Positions 54,246 to 63,270 of a DNA stretch of 64,000 bases are shown piece by piece; positions within the stretch are counted from its first letter, which is position 1; each line of letters opens with the position of its first letter. The DNA lies in the NCBI RefSeq assembly GCF_014193585.1, contig NZ_BLXY01000003.1, forward strand, positions 310,001 through 374,000, given 5' to 3'. The position numbers and the translations under genes were made by a program. Below the pieces are notes generated by a model. The model was not told the origin of the DNA. It saw only the letters and a list, made by a program, of their open reading frames with translations, and did not search any database. The DNA is from Geomonas paludis. GTDB taxonomy: Bacteria; Desulfobacterota; Desulfuromonadia; Geobacterales; Geobacteraceae.

Positions 54246-55871
54246 TCACCGGGAAGGTTCATCCTCGGCTGCCCGTGTCAAAGGAACGGTGAAATAGAAG
54301 GTGCTTCCTGCGCCTTCGCAACTTTCCGCCCAGATCCTCCCTCCCAGCTTCTCGACGATCTGACGGGTCAGCGCAAGCCCCAGCCCGGTCCCACCGTGTT
54401 GCCGGGTCAGGGAGGAGTCGACCTGGGTGAACCTGCCGAAAATCCTCTCCAACTGGTCCTCGGGAATGCCGATACCGGTATCCCGCACCGCGAACAGAAT
54501 CATCCCCTCCTCGCCGAGTCGGTCCCCCGGCATCACCTTCAGCTCGACCTCGCCCTGCTCCGTGAATTTCAGGGCATTGCCCAGCAGATTCACCAGTACC
54601 TGCCGCAAACGCCCCTCGTCCCCGACCATGGCTTCAGGGACGCTCCCGTCGATCCGGGAGGTAAGCTGCAGCTTCTTTTCCCTGGCCACCACACAGACGA
54701 CTTCCAATGCCGATTTCACCACCCCCGCCACGGCAAATGGCTTGTGCTCGAACGTCATCATCCCTGCTTCCAGGCGGGAGAAGTCCAATACGTCCGAGAT
54801 GATCCGCACCAGCGAGTCGGTCGAACGTTTCGCCATTTCCAGCAGGGCCCGCTCCTCCGGGCCTATGTCCATGTCCAGCACCAGCTTCATCATCCCCAGC
54901 GCCCCCGCCAGCGGCGTGCGCATTTCGTGGCTCATGTTGGCCAGGAACTCGGTCTTGGCCCTGTTGGCGGCCTCGGCCTTGCCCTGGGCGATGACGAGGT
55001 GCTTGCCGGTCTCCAGCAGGGCCTTTTCATACTGCTTCCTCTCCTCAATCTCTTTCAGCAACAGCTGGTTGCTCTCGCGCAGTGCCGCGGTCCGGTCCTC
55101 CACCTCTTGTTCCAGTTGCTCCTGCTGGGCTCTGAGTTGCTCTTCTGCGACCGCCCTGGCCGTGATCTCGGCCATCAGCTGCGCGTTCAGGTGCTCCACC
55201 CGCTCCTTGGACCGCTCCAAGGTGTCTATCACCTCCCGGTTCTCGTACTTCAAAAGCAATGACGAGGTATTGAGGTTGTAGTTGTGCAGGGAAATGCGCC
55301 ACAGCAGGAGGTAGAACACCAGGACCATGGTTGCCATGACCAGGTGAAAGGTGTCGCCGATCAGGATGAAGTGTACGGCGAGCGGCACCAGTATTGGTGC
55401 TGCGAAAGCGGAATAAGCGTGCTTCACCGTGGCAAAGGTGGTGGAGGCCCCGGCAGCCATGCCTCCCAGTACGAATGCGATGAAAACCTGGTACGCCAGT
55501 GCGCTGTCGCTGTACGGAAGCACCCCGATGCCTCCCCAGCACACACCGACCACTACCAGTCCGGTCAGGAACCGGGTGGCCCAGCGCGGAGCCAGCGCCG
55601 GATCACGGCTGCTTTTCAGGTAGCACAGGACAAGCAACATCCGCACCCCCGTTACCACGACCACAAGCGCCAGCCACCCGGCAACATAGCTCAGCCGCAT
55701 GACGTTCTTCAGCACAAAAAACACCAGCACCGCGTTCACGACCGCGGCCAGCATACCGTATGGTGCAAGCCGGTACAGTTGATCCACCTGTTCGGCAAAG
55801 ATCTGTTCCCGGAAACGCTCGTAGGTCGGCGAGCCGCTGCCAGGTTCGTCGTTCCAGCCATCCTTACTCAT
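54246..55871 (-). CDS. Membrane sensor histidine kinase
   Basis: 541 residues from the ATG at 55871 (GGAGG five bases upstream). Six membrane segments lie in about residues 38-200. A long coiled coil (EHLNAQLMAEITARAVAEEQ to about residue 310) connects to HisKA with EFLANMSHEMRTPLAGALGM and an ATPase domain with VNLLGNALKFTEQ, DTGIGIPEDQLERIFGRFTQ and GGTGLGLALTRQIVEKLG. There is no receiver domain of its own. A receiver-only protein is encoded 199 bp upstream in the same direction, so phosphotransfer to it is likely. The stimulus is unknown. Confidence 0.9.
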   Translation of the reverse strand: MSKDGWNDEPGSGSPTYERFREQIFAEQVDQLYRLAPYGMLAAVVNAVLVFFVLKNVMRLSYVAGWLALVVVVTGVRMLLVLCYLKSSRDPALAPRWATRFLTGLVVVGVCWGGIGVLPYSDSALAYQVFIAFVLGGMAAGASTTFATVKHAYSAFAAPILVPLAVHFILIGDTFHLVMATMVLVFYLLLWRISLHNYNLNTSSLLLKYENREVIDTLERSKERVEHLNAQLMAEITARAVAEEQLRAQQEQLEQEVEDRTAALRESNQLLLKEIEERKQYEKALLETGKHLVIAQGKAEAANRAKTEFLANMSHEMRTPLAGALGMMKLVLDMDIGPEERALLEMAKRSTDSLVRIISDVLDFSRLEAGMMTFEHKPFAVAGVVKSALEVVCVVAREKKLQLTSRIDGSVPEAMVGDEGRLRQVLVNLLGNALKFTEQGEVELKVMPGDRLGEEGMILFAVRDTGIGIPEDQLERIFGRFTQVDSSLTRQHGGTGLGLALTRQIVEKLGGRIWAESCEGAGSTFYFTVPLTRAAEDEPSR

Positions 55872-56070
55872 GTGCACCTCCGCCGCGCAGGTTAATCAAA
55901 CCGCCGGACAACATTAAGATACCATAATGCGGTTTTACATGAAAGGACCGGCGAACGAGGAGACGCCGCGGTCTGCACTGAAGACGCCGAGCCGGATATG
56001 GCGGGCAGGTATGGTGCGGCGGTGATGGAAGGATGCAGGTGGTCGAGTCGGGGAGAGGTGCCGGTGAATG

Positions 56071-56436
56071 TTACGGGTAGCTCCGCTGCAGCAGGGAAAG
56101 GAGTAAATCGAGGTCGATCGGCTTGGAGAGATAGTCATCCATGCCGGCGACGAGGCATTGCTGCTTGTCTTCGTCCATGGCATGTGCGGTAAGGGCAATG
56201 ATCGGCACGTGCCCTCCCCTTGCCGCCTCCTGCTCCCTGATCGCCCTGGTGGCGCTCAGGCCGTCCATGATCGGCATCTGGACATCCATGAAGATGAAAT
56301 CGAAGTCCCCCTGCTCCCACATTTCCACGGCCTTTCGCCCGTTGTCGACGCCGTGGCAGTCGTGGTCCAAACGCCTCAAGAGGGTCACCATCATCTGGCG
56401 TATGGTGGGGTCATCTTCGGCTATCAGTATCCGCAT
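56071..56436 (-). CDS. Stand-alone receiver domain protein
   Basis: 121 residues from the ATG at 56436 (GGGAGG upstream). A single CheY-like fold: MRILIAEDDPTIRQMMVTLL with the acidic pocket, FDFIFMDVQMPIMDGLSATR with the phospho-Asp, VPIIALTAHAMDEDK with the Thr, and DDYLSKPIDL with the Lys. The sequence style (DVQMPIMDG, LTAHAM) is that of receivers found in hybrid kinases. With no output domain it should act by protein contact. It and the kinase downstream could be a split hybrid kinase. Confidence 0.92.
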   Translation of the reverse strand: MRILIAEDDPTIRQMMVTLLRRLDHDCHGVDNGRKAVEMWEQGDFDFIFMDVQMPIMDGLSATRAIREQEAARGGHVPIIALTAHAMDEDKQQCLVAGMDDYLSKPIDLDLLLSLLQRSYP

Positions 56437-56594
56437 CGCGCCTCCCGAGCAGGGAGAACACTCCCCCCTCAGCCCGTTACAAGATAGCATCGGGGGCAAG
56501 AAAGTAAAGATCGCCGATGTTGTGACAATGACAAGGAAGTACTGCTGCAGACAGGATCGGTGACGACTTCAGCCGTTTCCTGTGCCTGGGTCGG

Positions 56595-57428
56595 CTAATC
56601 CTGATGCGGGGCGACCGGGCCCGTAGCTGTGATCACCACGTTCCAGCAGAGCAACCCGAGGAAAGGGAATATCCCGAGCAGGAATCGATCAAGCTTCTCG
56701 AGAGGACGATACAGAGGCGCCCAGCGATCGGCTTCCTCAACGACCTTCTTCCAGTACCTTTCCTTGTTGGGATTGCGCAACTGGACCAGCGCCATGATGA
56801 TGAAGATGATGAGCGTGCTGAACCAGAAGTACCTGGTCTCGACATGGCGGAAGTGTTCTCTGAAGGTGTCCAGGTCGGCGACGGTGATGGGATGCTCGTC
56901 CGCGGTACGGACATCGGTTGCGATGCGACGGTAAACGTTGATCAAGGGGTTGTAGGCAACCGGGTCCCAACTCACGAGGACGCCTTCGGGCTTGAGCAGG
57001 GCGCACAACCTCTCCAGGGTCGACGCGATGTCCACGTGGTGGAACAGGTTGCCGACATAAATCACGTCGAACTGTTGGTCGTCCGGCAGAGACAGTGACT
57101 CAGCCGCGGCCTTGTGAGTCGTAACGGCAACGCCGTGCAACCTTGCCAGCCTTTGTGCAACGGCCAGCATCGTTTCGGACAGATCGGTGACGGTAACGTC
57201 GGCGCCTTTGAGCGCGAAATAGACGCCGGCTTCGCCCAGCCCGCACCCCACGTCGAGCACCCTCTTTCCCTTGAGGTCACCCAGCGAGCTGACGATATAG
57301 CGCATTTCCGGCGCCGTCAGCGCCTCGTTCATGCCGATGACGTCGATGGCAGCGACGTCGATACCGGAGGCCCAGTCGTCATGGAACCGCTCCTCGGCGG
57401 CAAGCCTCTTCTCCTCCTCAGTCAACAC
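56595..57428 (-). CDS. SAM methyltransferase with C-terminal membrane segments
   Basis: 277 residues. The GTG start at 57428 overlaps the GT2 end by 11 nt. KGKRVLDVGCGLGEAGVYFA is motif I, ADVTVTDLSETMLAVAQRLA is motif II, and FDVIYVGNLFHHVD is motif IV, as in UbiE-type enzymes. Two hydrophobic segments follow (WFSTLIIFIIMALVQL and FLLGIFPFLGLLCWNVVI), so the enzyme is membrane-associated. This suggests a lipid-linked substrate, probably the polyprenyl-phosphate sugar made by the adjacent GtrB-like enzyme. It ends the three-gene module 60089-56595. Confidence 0.8.
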   Translation of the reverse strand: MLTEEEKRLAAEERFHDDWASGIDVAAIDVIGMNEALTAPEMRYIVSSLGDLKGKRVLDVGCGLGEAGVYFALKGADVTVTDLSETMLAVAQRLARLHGVAVTTHKAAAESLSLPDDQQFDVIYVGNLFHHVDIASTLERLCALLKPEGVLVSWDPVAYNPLINVYRRIATDVRTADEHPITVADLDTFREHFRHVETRYFWFSTLIIFIIMALVQLRNPNKERYWKKVVEEADRWAPLYRPLEKLDRFLLGIFPFLGLLCWNVVITATGPVAPHQD

Positions 57429-58398
57429 GCTCGCCCCCGACGACTTCCTCGACGATGAAACGCGGCCGCTGTTTCACTTCCGAATAGATCTTGCCGATGT
57501 ACTCGCCGATGATGCCGATGCCGAGCAACTGGATCCCGCCCAGGAAGTACATGGGGAGTACGATCGATGACCAACCAGGAACCGCTCCCAGTGCCAGGTA
57601 CGAATAAAGAGCATAGCCGCAGAGCAGAAGGCATATCAGGAACAGGGAGAACCCCATGGCGCTGATCAGGCGAAGCGGCTTGATACTGAACGATGTCACA
57701 CCATCCCAAGCCAGAGAGAGCATTTTGGACAATGGATACTTCGACTCCCCCTCGGTGCGCTTCTGCCGGTCATAAACCACGCAGGTGGTCCGGAAACCAA
57801 GCAGCGGGAACATCCCTCTCAGGAAAAGGTTCACCTCCCGGAACCGGACCAGTTCTTTCAGGGTCCGGCGGCTCGCCAGGCGAAAGTCGGCGTGGTTATA
57901 AACCAGGTGAACGCCGAGCAACTCCATGAAGCGATAGAAGCCGAGGGCGGTGAAGCGCTTGAAGAAGGAATCGGAGCTCCTTTCTTTGCGAACGCCATAC
58001 ACTATCTGGAACCCTTCCCGAAAACGCGCCAACATCTCCTCGATGACAGAGAGATCGTCCTGCAGGTCGGCATCGATGGAAACGAGACAGTCCGCTTGCG
58101 TATAAAAGGTCTCGATACCGGCCAGGACAGCTTTCTGGTGGCCGTAATTGCGTGACAGTTTCACCCCTTTCACCTTTGCCGACGCCGCGCCCTCGATCAG
58201 GCCCCAGGTGCGGTCGGTACTGCCGTCATCGACAAAGGCGATGAAGCTCCCCTCACCGATGTCTCCCTGCTGCTCCAGCCTCTGGAGCAGGGAAAGAAGC
58301 GAGGGAACCGTTTTCACCAGAACGGCCTCTTCGTTGTAGCAGGGCACGATGATGCCGACGACGGTAGACGTAGTGCTGCGAGAGGCGTCGTGATTCAT
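57418..58398 (-). CDS. GtrB/DPM1-like polyprenyl-phosphate glycosyltransferase
   Basis: 326 residues from the ATG at 58398, which overlaps the GT-C stop by 4 nt. VGIIVPCYNEEAVLVKTVPS, AFVDDGSTDRTWGLIEG and CLVSIDADLQDDLSVIEEML, with GVRKERSSDSFFKR, define the DPM1-like GT2 subgroup. Two C-terminal membrane segments (AMGFSLFLICLLLCGYALYS and YFLGGIQLLGIGIIGEYIGK) match GtrB/ArnC. It transfers a sugar from a nucleotide to polyprenyl phosphate. The product would be used by the GT-C enzyme encoded upstream. Confidence 0.9.
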   Translation of the reverse strand: MNHDASRSTTSTVVGIIVPCYNEEAVLVKTVPSLLSLLQRLEQQGDIGEGSFIAFVDDGSTDRTWGLIEGAASAKVKGVKLSRNYGHQKAVLAGIETFYTQADCLVSIDADLQDDLSVIEEMLARFREGFQIVYGVRKERSSDSFFKRFTALGFYRFMELLGVHLVYNHADFRLASRRTLKELVRFREVNLFLRGMFPLLGFRTTCVVYDRQKRTEGESKYPLSKMLSLAWDGVTSFSIKPLRLISAMGFSLFLICLLLCGYALYSYLALGAVPGWSSIVLPMYFLGGIQLLGIGIIGEYIGKIYSEVKQRPRFIVEEVVGGERVD

Positions 58399-60089
58399 TG
58401 CTTGGGCTCCCATATGTCGATCTGCCAGTGATATCCCATGTGCGGCATGTAGAGAGTGACGACATCACGGTGGGTATAGTATTGGGGAAACAGTTCCTCA
58501 GGGGCGATCCACTTGCTGAAGGAGCGGTCCAGCATGAGAAGGTCGAACTTCTTTGCCTTGATCGCCGCGACGATGTCCTCCCGGTACCTGGCACTCTGCC
58601 CCCTGACCTCCTCCACGCGCGGGAAAAGAAAACCAAACGGCGGCGGTTGTTCCAGTCCGCAGCTGAAATACTGGGATTGGCCCGAGTCGTAGAGGGGCTT
58701 GCCCTGGGCAAACAGCAGTGGCGCTACGGCTGCGGAATTGAGGACGTTGCGATGAGATGAGACGTAAGTCGCGGCCTTTTCCCAGTTGGCCCTGTCTTTG
58801 GGGCCGAAGGCGTTGTCCAGGTCACTGTACGCTGCCGAGGTACGCAGAAGGTTCAACGCAAGCAGCGGCAGGATCAGGTAGCTCCACGCTCCCGCCCGGT
58901 CCAGTAGCGGGAATACCGACAGCACGAACAGCGGTGCCACCAACTGGTACAGGTAGGTCATGTAAGCACCGTCGTGAAGTCCCAGTTTGAATGTGAACAC
59001 GCAGGCAACCAGTACCAGTGCGAAGAGCGGCAGGGAGACGATGACCGGGGACTGGCCCGTGCCGGGGACGTCCCCCCCATGGCCAAGGTTCATCAGAGAA
59101 TTACGGGGAGTCAGCGTCTCCTCCATCCAGTGAGGAGACAAGGGCCTTACGTCCCCCCCTTTGCGAAGGGGGGACAGGGGGGATTTGCCCTGCCCATCGG
59201 CCGCGGGGGCACCAACTCTCCCCCTTCTGGCAGCCAAGACCGAGAGGGCCATGGCACAAACTGCTATCGACAAAGCGGCCAACACCTCAGTCAACTGCCT
59301 GCCGAAGGTCGCCCACTGCATCAGCATGAGGTTCACATCCTTGCCCGCTACGTTGCGGTGGATCAGGAATGTGTTGTAGAAGTAGGTCTCGCAAAGGGCG
59401 CTCACTGCCACTGCGCTCAGGATAAAGGCCGAGGCGGTACCTATGGTGTACAGGATCCCCTTCTTCCTGTTCACGAAGAGCACCAGATAGAACGCGACAA
59501 GAGGGATGCCCAAGATGAAGTACGGCTTGGTGTAGAAGCCGGCTATGCCGGCCAGGCCACTGGCTGCCAGGCCCCACCTGGAAAAGTTGCAACGAACCGC
59601 AATGGCAATGGTCAGCAGATAGAAGAAAAGCCCGAGACTGTCAGGCTCGGCAAGCGAGGTCTTTCCCACCAGCAGCGCGATGTAGACCACCAGGGATCCA
59701 CTCCAGCTAAGAGTGCGGGTAACTCCCCCGCCTCTCAACATCCAGTAGGTCACCAGGCAACAACCAAGGGTAAAGACGCCGGCGACTGATTTGTGCACGG
59801 CGAGAGTAGGTCCGAACAGGGCCGCCACAGGATAGGTGACCAGGTTGTACAAGAGCCCGTAAACGTTGGTGTAGAGGGGCTGATTGACCAGGGCGTACGG
59901 GTTGCCGCCCTTCAACAGCAGAGACGTTGAAAGCAGGTTTGCCGTCTCTCTCAGTTGTATCGGCCAAGGGAAAAGAACGAGGTTGAGGTGGTAGGCAAGC
60001 AGTTTGAAAGTGACGAAGCCGCAGACGGCCGCAAAAGCTGCCGTGAGGATCTGTGGTGGAAACGTTGACACAACCTTCTTTAAATCCAA
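58395..60089 (-). CDS. GT-C-like membrane glycosyltransferase with repeat-derived loop
   Basis: 564 residues with about eleven membrane segments. After the first segment comes PIQLRETANLLSTSLLLKGG followed by N-P-Y, with the catalytic-type acidic residue (RE) as in ArnT-like GT-C proteins, and VNQPLYTNVYGLLYNLV. Residues 300-349 are a soluble insertion (SPLSPLRKGGDVRPLSPHWM onward, ending VPGTGQSPV) translated from palindromic repeats at 59043-59189. The C-terminal 110 residues are soluble and probably periplasmic. It likely moves the sugar made by the GtrB-like enzyme onto an acceptor outside the membrane. The acceptor is unknown. Confidence 0.8.
   Translation of the reverse strand: MDLKKVVSTFPPQILTAAFAAVCGFVTFKLLAYHLNLVLFPWPIQLRETANLLSTSLLLKGGNPYALVNQPLYTNVYGLLYNLVTYPVAALFGPTLAVHKSVAGVFTLGCCLVTYWMLRGGGVTRTLSWSGSLVVYIALLVGKTSLAEPDSLGLFFYLLTIAIAVRCNFSRWGLAASGLAGIAGFYTKPYFILGIPLVAFYLVLFVNRKKGILYTIGTASAFILSAVAVSALCETYFYNTFLIHRNVAGKDVNLMLMQWATFGRQLTEVLAALSIAVCAMALSVLAARRGRVGAPAADGQGKSPLSPLRKGGDVRPLSPHWMEETLTPRNSLMNLGHGGDVPGTGQSPVIVSLPLFALVLVACVFTFKLGLHDGAYMTYLYQLVAPLFVLSVFPLLDRAGAWSYLILPLLALNLLRTSAAYSDLDNAFGPKDRANWEKAATYVSSHRNVLNSAAVAPLLFAQGKPLYDSGQSQYFSCGLEQPPPFGFLFPRVEEVRGQSARYREDIVAAIKAKKFDLLMLDRSFSKWIAPEELFPQYYTHRDVVTLYMPHMGYHWQIDIWEPKQ
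59043..59189. repeat. Palindromic repeats inside a coding region
   Basis: One end (59047-59077) carries a GGGGACTGGCCCGTGCC element with GGGGACGTCCCC, related in form to the REP at 47356. The other end (about 59150-59185) carries CCCCCCCTTTGCGAAGGGGG followed by GGACAGGGGGGATTT, a palindrome common between genes in Geobacter as I recall. The DNA stays in frame over 147 bp and codes for residues 300-349 of the GT-C protein. Confidence 0.7.
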
Positions 60090-60263
60090 GCCTTTGCCTC
60101 GCTCAGGGAATCGCCGGAATTATACACCGTGGCGCTGTCGCAGTACAAATAGAACCTGCATCGACTCTTGTTATCTCAATATCCTTCCTTTGTAAATTAA
60201 AATAGCCACAAGGGACAACTTGATCCCTCGTCGTAAAAGATGGGGCACCCTTTTTGGGGGCAA

Positions 60264-60291
60264 TTGACAGCATACTGATTATATGCATAAT
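60264..60291 (+). promoter_or_regulatory. Promoter and candidate operator of the marR-emrAB operon
   Basis: TTGACA (60264-60269), a 16-bp spacer and CATAAT (60286-60291) make a strong promoter with a leader of about 48 nt. Between the boxes lies the inverted repeat GCATA-N7-TATGC (60270-60286), overlapping both core elements, as expected for MarR autorepression. The rest of the 256-bp divergent gap has one weaker inverted repeat AGGGA-N8-TCCCT at 60211-60228. Confidence 0.6.
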
Positions 60292-60345
60292 GACTGGTTC
60301 ACCACGAAAGCATGTGGACGGTTGCACGGGACACAGGAACGGGAC

Positions 60346-60777
60346 ATGGCAAAAGAAAATCTACCGATGGACATCGAAAAGACGGTGGGGTTCCTGCTGG
60401 CCAAGGCCTACCAGCGCGCCTGCCTCATCTTCAAGGAACAGTTCGAAGAGCACGACCTAACTCCGCAGCAGTTCGGCCTGCTCGGGTTTCTCTGGCGCGA
60501 GGACGGTCTCAGCCAGGCGCTGCTTTCAGCCAAGAGCCAGATAGACCGCACCACCATGGGCGGGCTTATCGACCGCCTGCAGAAAGAAGGTCTCGTGGTG
60601 CGCAAGACCGACCCCGACGATCGCCGCGCCTACCGCATCTGCCTCACCGAGAAGGGCAAGGCGCTGCAGCCGGTCCTGACTCCCATTGCGCAGCGAGCCC
60701 AGGAGATGTTCATCGCCAAGCTCGAGCCGCAGGAAGTGGAAACGTTGAAATCCCTGCTGGAGAAGATCCGCACCTGA
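60346..60777 (+). CDS. MarR-family transcriptional regulator
   Basis: 143 residues from the ATG at 60346 (AGGA seven bases upstream); an upstream ATG at 60283 lacks a ribosome site. The winged helix is LTPQQFGLLGFLWREDGLSQ, SQIDRTTMGGLIDRLQKEGL (recognition helix) and KTDPDDRRAYRICLTEKGKA (wing). It probably represses its own operon with the tolC-emrA-emrB genes, released by a toxic ligand. It lies 13 bp before the TolC-like gene. Confidence 0.93.
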   Translation: MAKENLPMDIEKTVGFLLAKAYQRACLIFKEQFEEHDLTPQQFGLLGFLWREDGLSQALLSAKSQIDRTTMGGLIDRLQKEGLVVRKTDPDDRRAYRICLTEKGKALQPVLTPIAQRAQEMFIAKLEPQEVETLKSLLEKIRT

Positions 60778-60790
60778 TTCAGGAGCTTTC

Positions 60791-62056
60791 ATGCACTTAG
60801 TTATAGTTTTGCTCGCACTGCTCTTGGGTGCGCTCACCGGCACGGCTTGCGCCGAGCCCCTTACCCTGAGGGAGGCCCTGGAGCGCGCCGCCGCCACCAG
60901 CCAAGGCCTCAGATCGGCCTTGCGCGAGGTGGAGATCGCCCGCGAGCAGGTGAACGTGGCCCGCTCCACCAGGCTCCCCCGCATCGACCTGCAAGGGGGC
61001 TACGTCGCCCAGGCCAAGGCCCAGGCCTTCAAGTTCGGCAACCAGTCGCAGGAGACCCAGGACCCGCGCTATCCCTTCTTCAACTTCAGCGTCTACCAGA
61101 CCCTGTACGACTTCGGCCGCACCCGGGACCAGGAGGGGATGGCGAGGCTGCGCGGCGAGGCCGCCCAGTACTCCTACTCCGGCAATCAGCAGGACCTCTT
61201 TCTGCAGGTCGTGCAGGCGTACTACGGCATCCTGACCGCCCAGAAACTGGTGCAGGCCGCAGCGGACGAGGTGGTGCAGATGGAATCGCACCGCAAGACG
61301 GCCCAGGCCATGTTCGACGAGGGGGTGGTCACCCGGAACGATCTGCTGCAGGCGGAGGTGCGGGTCGCCTCCAGCCGGCAGAACGTCCTGAGTGCCGAGA
61401 ACGAGGTGGCCAACGGTTGGCTGCTCCTGAATTACCTCACCGGCGCGGCCCCGGACTTCCGCGCCGAGTTGAAGGACGAGTCGCAACGCCCGCAGCTATC
61501 GGCGGACAACGGCGCTCCCGACCTCTCCCGGCGCGGGGAACTCTCCGCGCTCAAGGCACTGGTCGGCGCCGACGAATACGCAGTCAAAGAGGCCAAGACC
61601 AGCCACTACCCCGAGTTCTTCGCCAAGTTCGGCGTGGATTACCTCTCCAACAGCAAGGTGCGTGAACAGGCCATCACCGCGCTGACGGTCGGCTTCAAGG
61701 TGAACCTTTTCGACGGCCCCGCTTCCGCCGCCCGGGTGAGGCAGGCGGTCCAGGCCCGTTCCCGGGACGAGGAGAGGCTGAGGGATCTCGAGGAGCGGAC
61801 CCGGCTGGAATACAGCATGGCCGTGAACGACCTGAAGGTCGCCGACGCCCGCATCCGCGTGGCAGAAAAGGCCATCACCCAGGGGGTTGAGAACCTCCGC
61901 ATCACCAAGGACCGCTACCAGGAGCACGTCGGCACCGCGACCGAGGTCGTGGATGCCCAGACACTGTTGACCAAGACCAGGACCGACTACTATCGCAGCA
62001 TGTTCGACCTGCAGGTCGCCGCGGCGAGGGTCAAGAGGGCAACGGGCGAACTGTAA
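60791..62056 (+). CDS. TolC-family outer membrane efflux protein
   Basis: 421 residues. The signal peptide HLVIVLLALLLGALTGTACA is cut before EPLTL. Two OEP repeats are visible: PLTLREALERAAATSQGLRS with YQTLYDFGRTRDQEG, and TLTKTRTDYYRSMFDLQVAA at the end. Long coiled-coil helices lie between. It forms the trimeric outer-membrane channel of a tripartite pump. AGGAG precedes the ATG. Neighbouring emrA and emrB genes complete the pump. Confidence 0.92.
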   Translation: MHLVIVLLALLLGALTGTACAEPLTLREALERAAATSQGLRSALREVEIAREQVNVARSTRLPRIDLQGGYVAQAKAQAFKFGNQSQETQDPRYPFFNFSVYQTLYDFGRTRDQEGMARLRGEAAQYSYSGNQQDLFLQVVQAYYGILTAQKLVQAAADEVVQMESHRKTAQAMFDEGVVTRNDLLQAEVRVASSRQNVLSAENEVANGWLLLNYLTGAAPDFRAELKDESQRPQLSADNGAPDLSRRGELSALKALVGADEYAVKEAKTSHYPEFFAKFGVDYLSNSKVREQAITALTVGFKVNLFDGPASAARVRQAVQARSRDEERLRDLEERTRLEYSMAVNDLKVADARIRVAEKAITQGVENLRITKDRYQEHVGTATEVVDAQTLLTKTRTDYYRSMFDLQVAAARVKRATGEL

Positions 62057-62123
62057 GCGACTCACACCACCAACCACGGGACAGCGCCCGGTCACCCGGC
62101 CGCACCCGATACCGGAGCTACAC

Positions 62124-63206
62124 ATGGCAGACGAAACCACAACCACTGAACCGACCACGCCCCCCGCAAAAGGCGGACTCACCAAGAAACAGCGCGGCGC
62201 CATCATCCTCATAATCCTCATCCTGGTTGGCTCACTGTTCGGCCTGCGCCAGTGGGTGCGCAGCAAGACCCACATCGAGACCGACAATGCCTTCGTCGAG
62301 GCCCATGTCCATTCGGTCGCGAGCCGGATACCGGCGCTGGTGCAGCGGGTCGCCGTGGCGGACAACCAGTTCGTGCACAAGGGCGACCTGCTGGTCGAGC
62401 TGGACCCGGCCGATTACCAGGCGCGGCTGAAGAGCGCCGCCGCCTCCCTGGAAATGGCCAAGAACGAAACCTCCGGCGACTACGCCGAGGTCGAGAGCGC
62501 CCGCGCCAACGTCGGCCTTGCCTTAGCCCGGCTGGAACAGGCCAGCCTCGACCTGAAACGCGCCGAGGCGCTCTACGCCAAGGAAGTGATCCCGAGGGAG
62601 CAGTTGGACCGCGCCCGGACGGCGCACAAGGTGGCCCAGGCCCAGGTGAGAGAGGCGCAGGAAGCGGAAAACCGCGCCAAGGCCATGATCGGCATGTCCG
62701 GCAGCGGCTCCAAGGATGCCAGGGTCGCCCAGAAGCAAGGTGACCTGGAGGCGGCCAAGCTGAACCTCTCCTATACCCGCATCGTCGCCCCCAGTGACGG
62801 TTTCGTCACCAGGAAAGGGGTCGAGGTCGGCAACTACGTGCAGCCCGGACAGGCGCTCATGGCCATCGTCCCGCTCGAGGACGCCTGGATCACCGCCAAC
62901 TACAAGGAAAGCCAGCTGACCAACGTGCGCCCGGGGCAGGAGGTTGATTTCACCGTGGACGGCTATCCCGGCCGGCATTTCACCGGCAAGGTCGAGAGCA
63001 TCATGGCCGGCACGGGCGCCGCCTTCTCGCTGCTCCCCCCTGAGAACGCCACCGGCAACTACGTCAAGGTGACCCAGAGGATCCCGGTGCGCATCGCCAT
63101 CGACAAGAGGAGCGATCCCGAGCATCTGCTGCGCGTCGGCATGAGCGTGGTTCCCACCATCCTCACCGGGCAGACCTTCGGGCAGGTTTTAGGGTTCGGG
63201 CATTAA
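62124..63206 (+). CDS. emrA: EmrA/HlyD-type membrane fusion protein
   Basis: 360 residues. One N-terminal membrane segment (GAIILIILILVGSLFGLRQW) follows a short cytoplasmic part. The lipoyl halves (HIETDNAFVEAHVHSVASRI; VVAPSDGFVTRKGVEVGNYV) flank a helical hairpin of about 100 residues. The DNAFVxA motif is typical of EmrA. It links the inner-membrane transporter EmrB to the TolC channel. It is 67 bp after the TolC-like gene. Confidence 0.94.
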   Translation: MADETTTTEPTTPPAKGGLTKKQRGAIILIILILVGSLFGLRQWVRSKTHIETDNAFVEAHVHSVASRIPALVQRVAVADNQFVHKGDLLVELDPADYQARLKSAAASLEMAKNETSGDYAEVESARANVGLALARLEQASLDLKRAEALYAKEVIPREQLDRARTAHKVAQAQVREAQEAENRAKAMIGMSGSGSKDARVAQKQGDLEAAKLNLSYTRIVAPSDGFVTRKGVEVGNYVQPGQALMAIVPLEDAWITANYKESQLTNVRPGQEVDFTVDGYPGRHFTGKVESIMAGTGAAFSLLPPENATGNYVKVTQRIPVRIAIDKRSDPEHLLRVGMSVVPTILTGQTFGQVLGFGH

Positions 63207-63270
63207 CGCTAGCCGTACCCTTTTCCGCCATGCACACGCGGCTGGGCGAATGATTATTCGCCCCTACAGC

